DNA of 7,985 bases from positions 1 to 7,985 of the forward strand of contig JAIDQW010000479.1 in NCBI GenBank assembly GCA_029062075.1. Direction: 5' to 3'. This DNA comes from Paramuribaculum sp. Lineage in GTDB: Bacteria > Bacteroidota > Bacteroidia > Bacteroidales > Muribaculaceae. The position numbers and the translations under genes are program-made. Below are positions 1 through 6,425 of this stretch, one piece after another. The notes under the pieces are model-generated. The model was not told the DNA's origin and made no database searches. It saw only the letters and a program-made list of their open reading frames with translations. The first letter of the stretch is position 1. Each line of letters opens with the position of its first letter.

Positions 1-319
1 TTCTTACACAGCTGTAATTCCTGATGACGGAATTGCAATCGGCAACACCCCCGTAAGGCTCTTTGACGGAGATAATGTCATTCTCGCCATTCCACAGGCT
101 TTTGAAGCCGCTCAGGCTGAGATTGAATATTCTTACACGGACGAGCCGACGGTTGTTCACACTGCCGTTGCAGAGCTGTCAGGCACATGGCTTCCGGGCA
201 AAAGCTATTCTTACAGCTTTACCATTAACGCTCATATTTTCTTTGATACCCCCAAGGTTGACGATTGGGTGTCGGCACCCGTCAACGGTCCTGACCTGGA
301 TATCAAGCTGCCGATTTAA
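1..319 (+). CDS. Fimbrillin-family protein, C-terminal part (5' end outside window)
   Basis: This is the end of a gene that begins left of the window. The reading frame starts at base 2, stays open for 105 codons and stops at TAA 317-319. The visible residues are rich in beta-forming sequence. They include a WLPGKSYSYSF stretch (visible residues 63-73), the W-x-PG-x-x-Y-x-Y-x-F signature near the C-terminus of many Bacteroidales fimbrillin-like (Mfa_like_1-type) subunits, which lies in the last beta strands of the pilin fold. The tail ends in DLDIKLPI. The product would be a surface pilus subunit or accessory subunit of a type V pilus. The next gene begins about 10 bases after the stop, so the two are probably in one operon. 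The family call rests on one C-terminal motif and on the neighbours, and the N-terminal half is unseen, so major pilin and minor subunit cannot be told apart. Confidence 0.75.
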   Translation, partial: SYTAVIPDDGIAIGNTPVRLFDGDNVILAIPQAFEAAQAEIEYSYTDEPTVVHTAVAELSGTWLPGKSYSYSFTINAHIFFDTPKVDDWVSAPVNGPDLDIKLPI

Positions 320-329
320 TATGCTGTCT

Positions 330-1424
330 ATGAAACAAAAATTACTGTATATGCTGTTCGGTTGCGGACTGATGTTTTCAGCCTGCGAGGACAATGCTCC
401 CGACAGTGATACCGGGGATATTATACTCTTCTCCTCTCCTGCTGTAGCGGTGGAATCATCTTCAAGGGCCGAGCTGGTGCAGTCCGCTCTGCCGGAGGGA
501 TCGGTTTTCAGCGTTTATGGCTATTGTATTCCACTGATTGACAATCAGGGAGGTACCTCCGATGACCGTTTTAACCCCACCGGTGGCGAGGAGGCGTGGA
601 ATGCCAAGAAGGATCTTATTACACCTGATGTGATTAACGGCGCTGAGTTGAAGGTGGATCGTCTCGGCTGCTACTACACCGGAACTCCGGCAAGATGGTA
701 CACACCTAATAACCCCAGAGTGCGCAAGGAGGCTGATCCGGTGGATTTCAAATACTCTTTCATAGCATTCGCTCCCTCCGGAGAGAATTTCGGAATAACT
801 CATCCGTTAGCGGGAGCGCCTACCCTTTCCTACAAAGTGTCTTATCCCTGCGAGGAGGATGCCATGTACTCTTTTCTTACTGACCATAAGCGCGAATGGG
901 GCGCAGTTGATCTTCAGTTCCGCCACATCCTCACAGCACTGAGCGTGCAGTTCAACAATTATAACCGCGATGAGGATATTGTTGTGAATAGCCTTGAGCT
1001 TGAAGGCGATTTCTACACCGATGCTTCTATAGATTTTTCAGAACCTGACCCAACAGTCAGAGTGAATGATGGCGCGCTCGCTGCGGCAACCATGCAGTTT
1101 GTCAGTCAGCCGGTAACTGTAGCCAGAGAAGCATCAGCAAAGGGTCAGGACACATTCTTCGTGCTTGCTAATTCCCACGGTACTGAAAGCAACTATCTCG
1201 GCTCGTCAAAGGTGCTCAGAGGCAGCATAACCTACAAAGGGCAGACAATTGATATACGCATTCCCAAAGAGGGCTCCAATTTTAATTTCGGACGTGTGCC
1301 TCTACCGGGAGTCAATTACACTCTAAATATCAATTTCATTGGCAACGACATTATGCTGATGCTCACCGCCGATGATGTGGAGTACTGGGAAAGCGGTTCT
1401 GACAGCAACACAATTATTGAATAA
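330..1424 (+). CDS. Fimbrillin-family lipoprotein (type V pilus subunit or anchor)
   Basis: A 364-residue protein with a lipoprotein signal: MKQKL, a hydrophobic core, then FSAC with the lipidated Cys at residue 19. An Arg near residue 46 and a following GSVFSVYGY segment (about 57-65) fit the start of a mature fimbrillin domain, whose relatives in type V pili are trimmed by Arg-specific proteases. FRHILTALSVQF (197-208) matches the FRH-x-L-(S/T)-x-x-x-x-x-F motif common in Mfa_like_1-type proteins. GRVPLPGVNYTLNI (321-334) matches the late PG-x-x-Y beta strand, and the tail is acidic with a Trp (YWESGSDSN). I chose ATG 330 because it gives a normal MK signal start; ATG 321 would add three residues and is equally open. 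The frame stays open upstream to 63, but that part overlaps the previous gene. The stop lies 2 bases before the next ATG. Role: surface-exposed pilus subunit or anchor; which one cannot be decided from sequence. Confidence 0.82.
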   Translation: MKQKLLYMLFGCGLMFSACEDNAPDSDTGDIILFSSPAVAVESSSRAELVQSALPEGSVFSVYGYCIPLIDNQGGTSDDRFNPTGGEEAWNAKKDLITPDVINGAELKVDRLGCYYTGTPARWYTPNNPRVRKEADPVDFKYSFIAFAPSGENFGITHPLAGAPTLSYKVSYPCEEDAMYSFLTDHKREWGAVDLQFRHILTALSVQFNNYNRDEDIVVNSLELEGDFYTDASIDFSEPDPTVRVNDGALAAATMQFVSQPVTVAREASAKGQDTFFVLANSHGTESNYLGSSKVLRGSITYKGQTIDIRIPKEGSNFNFGRVPLPGVNYTLNINFIGNDIMLMLTADDVEYWESGSDSNTIIE

Positions 1425-1426
1425 TA

Positions 1427-3862
1427 ATGAAACGATTTTTCAAAAATATTTTCTTTCTTGCCTGTGTAGGTGTCACTGCTGTGTCATGCAGCACCGACAA
1501 TCTCTCTCCAGAGATTCCGGAAACAGATGGAGGAATTACAATCACGGCTCAGGCGGTGGATATGCTGCCGCAGATTGTCACTTCAAGAGCAGGCACCGAA
1601 CCTAAAACGGCTGAAGAGAAGAAAATTAACCGTCTGCATCTATTCTTTTTTGACAAAGATGGCAACTTTCTCACCCCTGACCCGCAATGTGAGGAAAATT
1701 TCGGAGCCTACCAGATTGTTGACCTCTCAAAAAGCGGTGCCACTGCCGTTGTGGTACCCAAAAATGCATTTATTAATCAGGAGAATCTCGAAGGCGTTCA
1801 AATCGTGGCTGTTGCAAACCCAATATGCAACAGTGCGGATTGCGACCACACCGACTGCTCTTTCAGAGTCGCGGGATTGAATCCTGACGGTCACATTTGC
1901 CACGGTGATAAGGATGACCCGAGCTTAGAGAAATCCATCACCTGTCTCGATGACCTGCTCCAATGGTACTACCGACCTGCTGCGAGAGAAGATATCACAG
2001 CTCTGCCGGATGGCGGTATGCCTATGTTTGCACATTTCACCGCTCCGTCTGAGGATTCGAAGATTCTGTCGCACGAGGGTCAGATTCAGCTTAATCTGCG
2101 AGCTCTCATGGCGCGCGTGGATGTGGTGGTTAAGCTTAGCCCGGATGAAACGAGTGAGGATCATATCTTCCCCACTCTTAAAGTTACTGAGTACGGAGTC
2201 AAGAACATGCCTGAATGTGTGCCATTTACAGAGATCGCAGATGGTGCATCATCAGAGGTATCTCCCTCCGAGATTATAAAAGAAATGACGGCAAAGGTTG
2301 ATGACCGCGACATAATAGAGGGACAGGAATCAGCGATTTTCACATATTATACATATGAGAATGTGAGGTTGCGCACACACGACCCGCAGGAAATATATCC
2401 CGAAGCGGTTAAAAGCATGGGTGAGGATGTGCGCCAGCGGTGGAAACCACTGGTTGCCGATGAAAATGCGAGTGCCTTTGTTATGAAGGGAGAGTATGTT
2501 GATCACCAGGGATTTAATTACAAAGCAGAATTTACCGTTTATCTCGGCAATGATGTTATAGATAATTTTGAAGTTCGTCGAAACCACTGTTACAAGAATA
2601 ATATATCAATACGCGGACTCAACAACATAAGCCCTAATGACAGCTATGTGACTTTTGACGCGCGAGTGAATGTTGAGACCTACAATGAGATGTATATCTC
2701 TATTCTCAATGAGCGTCACCTTGACGCCCACTGGTGCGTTCTGCCGATGGATATTTATTTTCTCGGAGGAGCAACAGGTGAATGTACTGTAACCATTCCG
2801 GAGGAATACCAAAATTGGATACATCTTGACCATTGCAGCTCTGAGGGAATGGCGGACGAAGATTTCAAAGCCGGCTGGGGTTGCAAGGAATACTTTACAG
2901 AGAATATGTGGGAAATAGTGCCGAGTACCTCAGCGACTGTTACCCGCAGCCGTGACAGAATTTATTTTTATGTGGATGAAAATGCCTCAACCAAGCCGCG
3001 TATGGCTAAGGTTAAAGTGCATTATAAGTCTGCAAACGAAGACCGTACCGATTACATAGAGATAGAACAGGCCGGTCTGTTACCCTTTACGTATGAGGGC
3101 ACCACATACTACATGGAGACATACGAGGAGTATGCCATGCACTACGATCCTCTTGACCCACATGGAGCAAGCGGCAATTACTCCCCCGAAGGCATCGCCT
3201 GGGCATCAGAAGGTAGCGGATTAGAAAACAAATCACTGTCAGATGCGTCCGCAAGTTGGACACAGTTGATCAGAGGAGATTTTAACTGGAAGCCAATAGA
3301 TGTTATTCATTCAGGTGACGGGGAGGCTATCTGTAAGTATTTGATGGGATATGAATCCTACTCAGGATATAATACTCCAACTCAGTCACTCAGGCAGATA
3401 TATGCTTCAAACAGTTCAAACACAGCTGTTGTTTTCGCCTGTTCAAAAAATAAAACGACTGTTTCAGGTCCCCAATCTTTAAAATGGTTTCTTCCAAGTG
3501 TAGGGCAAGCTGAGGAAATGATAAAGAGAATGCCGGGATATAAAGAACAATTTTATTGGACATCAAATACTGCCAGAAATCCTAACCGAACAATGTCAAC
3601 TGCTGGTTTTGGAACCATATATGCTCACGAGAATCCATACAGGGCAAGGGCTGTAAAATCTGTGGCAGGAAATTTCTTACTAAGCGAAATAACTAATGCT
3701 GTTGCACTTTATCCCAGCTCTAATTCGGATTCAGAAGTTCAGAGTGATTATGTATCGGGGGACTATTCCTCTATAAATTTCGAGAATGAAGGGGGCAGAA
3801 CATTGAGGACACAGAAACTGAGAGTAAGGGCTATACGCACCGCTGACGGTGTAACCAATTAG
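1427..3862 (+). CDS. Large fimbrial lipoprotein, DUF4906-like, putative tip adhesin
   Basis: An 811-residue lipoprotein: MKRFFKN, hydrophobic core, AVSC with lipid Cys 21. Residues about 50-80 (TSRAGTEPK, then INRLHLFFFDKDGNF) look like the first strands of a fimbrillin-type N-terminal domain. A cysteine cluster follows (C134, C139, C144, C158, C173). Residues about 384-445 (RRNHCYKNNISIRGLNN; ISILNERHLDAHWCVLPMD) resemble the Bacteroidales DUF4906 group. Residues about 450-549 end in IEIEQAG, like a BACON (Ig-like) repeat. The C-terminus has WFLPSVGQAEEM (687-698), FYWTSN (709-714) and KLRVRAIR (797-804), the order seen in DUF1566/Fibrobacter-paralogous C-terminal modules with a lectin-like fold. 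Size, final operon position and domain order suggest a pilus-tip or surface adhesin; this is inference. The part coding for about residues 600-811 has unusual codon use: 10 of 12 Arg codons are AGA/AGG, against 5 of 23 before it. The stop overlaps the stop of the convergent gene. Confidence 0.8.
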   Translation: MKRFFKNIFFLACVGVTAVSCSTDNLSPEIPETDGGITITAQAVDMLPQIVTSRAGTEPKTAEEKKINRLHLFFFDKDGNFLTPDPQCEENFGAYQIVDLSKSGATAVVVPKNAFINQENLEGVQIVAVANPICNSADCDHTDCSFRVAGLNPDGHICHGDKDDPSLEKSITCLDDLLQWYYRPAAREDITALPDGGMPMFAHFTAPSEDSKILSHEGQIQLNLRALMARVDVVVKLSPDETSEDHIFPTLKVTEYGVKNMPECVPFTEIADGASSEVSPSEIIKEMTAKVDDRDIIEGQESAIFTYYTYENVRLRTHDPQEIYPEAVKSMGEDVRQRWKPLVADENASAFVMKGEYVDHQGFNYKAEFTVYLGNDVIDNFEVRRNHCYKNNISIRGLNNISPNDSYVTFDARVNVETYNEMYISILNERHLDAHWCVLPMDIYFLGGATGECTVTIPEEYQNWIHLDHCSSEGMADEDFKAGWGCKEYFTENMWEIVPSTSATVTRSRDRIYFYVDENASTKPRMAKVKVHYKSANEDRTDYIEIEQAGLLPFTYEGTTYYMETYEEYAMHYDPLDPHGASGNYSPEGIAWASEGSGLENKSLSDASASWTQLIRGDFNWKPIDVIHSGDGEAICKYLMGYESYSGYNTPTQSLRQIYASNSSNTAVVFACSKNKTTVSGPQSLKWFLPSVGQAEEMIKRMPGYKEQFYWTSNTARNPNRTMSTAGFGTIYAHENPYRARAVKSVAGNFLLSEITNAVALYPSSNSDSEVQSDYVSGDYSSINFENEGGRTLRTQKLRVRAIRTADGVTN
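3859..3862. other. Tail-to-tail overlap of convergent stop codons
   Basis: The plus-strand fimbrial gene stops at TAG 3860-3862 and the minus-strand secreted-protein gene at TAA 3861-3859. The two coding regions share four bases (TTAG). No intergenic space exists for a terminator, so each transcript must end inside the other gene or be ended by another mechanism. Confidence 0.9.
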
Positions 3863-4323
3863 TTATTAGTATAAGCGGCTTCAACAGCCTTTACGGTAAC
3901 GGAATAAGGAGTGCCGTCGCTTGTGCGAGGCTTGCCGCTCTTTATATAATACATGTTTCTCTGCTTGTCCCATGAAGAGAATGTTGCCTGCCGGGTTTCA
4001 CCGGCTGGAATATGCATGTTTAGTTTCACATTGCGCTTGTGCAGCAGCCTTCCTGCTTCGTCAAGATAAGTTATTTCTATATTGATGTAGCTCAGCAGTC
4101 GGCGCGAAGCGTTTGTAACATAAATACTCTCCTTGTTCGATCGAAGAGGTTTGTCATACCCATTCAGAGGAATCATTCCCGGGGATGGAATAAATATGTC
4201 AGCTGAATCAGCTGTTGCAGTCTGCTCCTTTACCTGCAGAGCTTTAAGCCCCTTACGTGTAGTTTTATCTGCCGTCGCGCAAAGCGCGGTGACAACGAGC
4301 AGGATTGTGAAAAGCAGTCTCAT
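3859..4323 (-). CDS. Small secreted protein of unknown function
   Basis: A 154-residue protein starting at the ATG at 4323, which gives a clean signal peptide (MRLLFTILLVVTALCATA, cleavage near residue 18). An upstream in-frame start at 4446 is possible but would bury the signal peptide and overlap the preceding gene by about 130 bases, so I reject it. After a polar linker the chain becomes a compact beta-rich domain: IYVTNASRRLL, INIEITYLDEAGRLLHKR, then IPAGETRQATFSSWDKQ and a closing PYSVTVKAV strand. The alternating strands and the IPAGE turn recall small Ig-like or FxLYD-type domains that carry binding functions, but I recognise no named family. The start overlaps the stop of the upstream gene as ATGA (4320-4323), a sign of translational coupling, so it is the third gene of the DUF3078 operon. 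It probably acts in the periplasm or at the cell surface with those partners. Its stop overlaps that of the convergent fimbrial gene. Confidence 0.8.
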   Translation of the reverse strand: MRLLFTILLVVTALCATADKTTRKGLKALQVKEQTATADSADIFIPSPGMIPLNGYDKPLRSNKESIYVTNASRRLLSYINIEITYLDEAGRLLHKRNVKLNMHIPAGETRQATFSSWDKQRNMYYIKSGKPRTSDGTPYSVTVKAVEAAYTNN

Positions 4324-4919
4324 AGGTATCTCGGTTCTGTGGGAATAGCCGGTGAGGGGAAAATTTTGATACATCCCAAAGGGGCTTTTCCTGTATTTTC
4401 GTTTGTTCTTACCACATAGCGGAACATATACGGCAGCATCCGCCAAAGGTTCAGGGAGTATTTTGACTTAACCTGCTTGAATATCAGCCTTGAATCCTGC
4501 TCACTTAGTGTAAGGGTAAAGTGTTTGGGCATGGTGAGACGAGCTTTCCGACCTGGCGAAGTGTAGATTACCGCATCGTAGATATTGCTTTTTGCGGAAG
4601 GAGCGAGCACCCCCATGAGTGTACCAGGCTTGATATTGCGGTTATCGCTGCGTACTACTACCATGTTGTATGTGTTTGCTCCGGGTAACTTGGTGCGGTC
4701 TGCGATACGCTCTATGGCAACTGTTGCACCGCTGCCGGGAAATTGCCATATACCCTCTATGCGGTGTGGTCCCGAATTGGTAATGCGGCTGCGAATAGCC
4801 CCCATATCGGAGTAGGCGGCATTCGGCTCCGGTGACTCCTTAGGCAACGAGACCGGGTTTACTGCATAAACCGGCAGAGCGATGAGAAACAGGATTAGGC
4901 AGAGAATTGAATACTTCAT
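4320..4919 (-). CDS. Secreted protein of unknown function
   Basis: A 199-residue protein with an N-terminal signal peptide (MKYSILCLILFLIALPVYA, cleavage near residue 19). The mature part starts with a short Pro/Glu-rich linker. A domain of alternating strands follows: a GIWQFPGSGATVAIER segment (about residues 56-71), NMVVVRSDN, a PGTLMGVL turn and an IYTSP strand. Near the end come a YSLNLWRMLPYMFR segment and a Pro-rich tail finishing in PRYL. The IWQFPGSG start and the tail look like conserved anchors of one domain rather than disorder. I do not recognise a named family and assign no enzymatic role; no catalytic motif is visible. The gene starts inside the stop codon of the DUF3078 gene (TGATG, one shared base) and ends in an ATGA overlap with the next gene. 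It is therefore almost certainly translated from the same mRNA, and its product probably works with the outer-membrane protein encoded upstream. Confidence 0.82.
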   Translation of the reverse strand: MKYSILCLILFLIALPVYAVNPVSLPKESPEPNAAYSDMGAIRSRITNSGPHRIEGIWQFPGSGATVAIERIADRTKLPGANTYNMVVVRSDNRNIKPGTLMGVLAPSAKSNIYDAVIYTSPGRKARLTMPKHFTLTLSEQDSRLIFKQVKSKYSLNLWRMLPYMFRYVVRTNENTGKAPLGCIKIFPSPAIPTEPRYL

Positions 4920-6292
4920 CAGTTATTGGCAAACGTATAACTTACGTTGAAACTGAGTATCTCCTTGAACTGGAATTTATGCCAGTCATCGTGAATTCGC
5001 GGAGTGGAGCTGTCGTAGCGCATGTGCGCGAAAATCTGAGTGGAGAGATAGCGGTTGATAGTAAATTTGAGCGTGTGTTCCCAGTCTGCCTGAAAGCGTT
5101 CATAGTCGGTGAATACAAACAGACGCGAGTTATAGGAAATATTGTATGCCAGTTTCCAGTTTAGCTTGTATTCGGCACTGCTACCGAACTTATTCACCGT
5201 GTGGTGTCCCGGTTCAATATTATATGCGGCACGGTTCATACGGCTGCTGAAACAAGTAACGAGCTGCCACGATAGCGGATCGATTGAAGCGTTGAATGTG
5301 AAAGTCTTACGCTTGTTGGCATACTCGTAAGTCATACCGACACCGACATTGGTCTGCGATGGGGACATGAATGCCGAGCGTAGTGTTGTAGAATTTGTGT
5401 TATAGCTTTGCAGCAACTGGGTTTTGAACTGCAGCGAGGTTGAATAATACCATCTCTTGAATGCCTTATAACCGAACTTACTATTGATTTGAAACAGATC
5501 CTCACTTATATTATATGAGCGGATGGTGTCATCCGGCGAACTGTTGATACCAAGTTTGTATGAGATATTGGTTTCAAATAGGAGTTTGGGATAAAACTTC
5601 TGGTTTAGCTTAATGTCGTAAACCAGATTTAGTATGGCTGTGAGAGATCGGTTGCCTCCCTGATACCAGTTTGGCGAGATATATGCCTGACTGAACATTG
5701 CAAGCGCATCAAATTTCTGAAGCCAGTTGATACGCTTAACATTAAGAAGATTGTTTACACTCTCTTTGTCATCGGACGAAATCTGTTCCTGGAGCACAAT
5801 ACGAGTTGTTGTCGGGTCAACAAAAGCATTGTAATGCGCCGGTGGTTCAGGAAGGTTACGGATATTATATTTTACCTTGTCGGGGTTGTTAGCCATGAAA
5901 TTCTGGCGAGCCCTATTGTAGAGCAAGTAACCGAAATTAAGGTCATCAATCCAGTCAAAAGTCTCTCCTACAACTGCGGGACGCTTTGTGGGTATAAGTT
6001 GCAATGAGTCAAGAATCTGCCAGTTGTCATATACCAGCGGTGCCGCATAGGTTGCAACGGGGATAGTGTACATGTAGCGCAGCGGAGTAGTTATAACAGT
6101 ATCCGGTTCTATATTGGCGGAGTCAAGCAGACACAGATCTTCGCCAATTTCCTCGTCAAACCAAGGAAGGATTACAAGGGTATCGCTTTTAACAGGTAGA
6201 GATTTTTTCCCGAGTCGAAAAATATCCACGGTCTGTGCGCCGGCAATAATGGAGATAAGCACCAGTGATAATGAGCAAAAAAGCTTTCTCAT
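4919..6292 (-). CDS. DUF3078-family outer-membrane protein
   Basis: A 457-residue protein. The ATG at 6292 gives a standard signal peptide (MRKLFCSLSLVLISIIAGA, cleavage before Gln 20) and sits a short distance below a promoter match. The in-frame ATG at 6349 would start upstream of that promoter and is unlikely. Residues 20-180 form a soluble N-terminal part. From INW (188-190) a run of amphipathic beta strands begins: SQAYISPNWYQGGN (201-214) is the hallmark of the Bacteroidetes DUF3078 family (W, SQ, NW, GG-N). Alternating aromatic/polar strands continue to the end (SFNVSYTFANN), as expected of an outer-membrane beta barrel. The family's molecular function is unknown; a surface or transport role is inference. 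It is the first gene of a three-gene unit, joined to the next by a TGATG overlap. Confidence 0.88.
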   Translation of the reverse strand: MRKLFCSLSLVLISIIAGAQTVDIFRLGKKSLPVKSDTLVILPWFDEEIGEDLCLLDSANIEPDTVITTPLRYMYTIPVATYAAPLVYDNWQILDSLQLIPTKRPAVVGETFDWIDDLNFGYLLYNRARQNFMANNPDKVKYNIRNLPEPPAHYNAFVDPTTTRIVLQEQISSDDKESVNNLLNVKRINWLQKFDALAMFSQAYISPNWYQGGNRSLTAILNLVYDIKLNQKFYPKLLFETNISYKLGINSSPDDTIRSYNISEDLFQINSKFGYKAFKRWYYSTSLQFKTQLLQSYNTNSTTLRSAFMSPSQTNVGVGMTYEYANKRKTFTFNASIDPLSWQLVTCFSSRMNRAAYNIEPGHHTVNKFGSSAEYKLNWKLAYNISYNSRLFVFTDYERFQADWEHTLKFTINRYLSTQIFAHMRYDSSTPRIHDDWHKFQFKEILSFNVSYTFANN

Positions 6293-6326
6293 GCAAAATA
6301 AGTTGTACGTTAGCATCTGTGACGCA

Positions 6327-6357
6327 CAAAAATACAAAAAAAAATCCACTGCCCAAA
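6327..6357 (-). promoter_or_regulatory. Bacteroidetes-type promoter for the DUF3078 operon
   Basis: Read on the minus strand, TTTG (6357-6354) is followed by 19 bases and then TATTTTTG (6334-6327). This fits the Bacteroidetes primary sigma consensus, TTTG at -33 and TAnnTTTG at -7 with 19-21 bases between. Transcription would begin near 6320, leaving a 5' leader of about 28 bases before the ATG at 6292. The leader is A/T-rich (CTTATTTTGC just before the ATG) and shows no strong Shine-Dalgarno site, as is usual in this phylum. A run of nine T on the minus strand (6344-6336) fills part of the spacer. The match is by eye; no start site is known. Confidence 0.7.
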
Positions 6358-6362
6358 ATCCA

Positions 6363-6422
6363 CCCCTACCGGGGAGCGTACATCCCGATACAAAACTTAG
6401 GCAACCGCCTATGGCATGTACG
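6363..6422 (-). repeat. Nested inverted repeat, possible terminator of the CotH-family gene
   Basis: The outer arms CGTACAT (6377-6383) and ATGTACG (6416-6422) are perfect complements and can extend by two more pairs past one mismatch. Inside them TAGGC (6398-6402) and GCCTA (6407-6411) form a second perfect stem around an AACC loop. Beside the element, CCCC (6363-6366) and GGGG (6371-6374) can form a short hairpin. The element begins three bases after the stop of the CotH-family gene on the minus strand, and a nine-T run follows further down (6344-6336). A transcription terminator or RNA 3'-end stabiliser is the simplest reading. The T-run is about 20 bases from the nearest stem, so it is not a textbook intrinsic terminator. 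A dispersed intergenic repeat is the alternative. Confidence 0.55.
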
Positions 6423-6425
6423 GGA

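Noticed and set aside
63..320. Open frame extending the fimbrillin-family lipoprotein gene upstream to 63
   Set aside because: It overlaps the clearly coding end of the previous fimbrillin gene in another frame and would place the lipoprotein signal in the middle of the protein. The real start is at 330 or 321.
462..803. Minus-strand open frame of 113 codons within the fimbrillin-family lipoprotein gene
   Set aside because: Antisense to a gene with clear lipoprotein and fimbrillin motifs; no domain is visible in its translation.
3877..3892. GGCT-TCAAC-AGCC followed by TTT as a terminator of the fimbrial operon
   Set aside because: Only four base pairs, with a short T stretch, and located inside the coding region of the convergent gene. 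Too weak to call.
4324..4446. Longer N-terminus for the small secreted protein
   Set aside because: It would lie inside the preceding gene and hide the signal peptide that begins at 4323; the ATGA overlap start is more natural.
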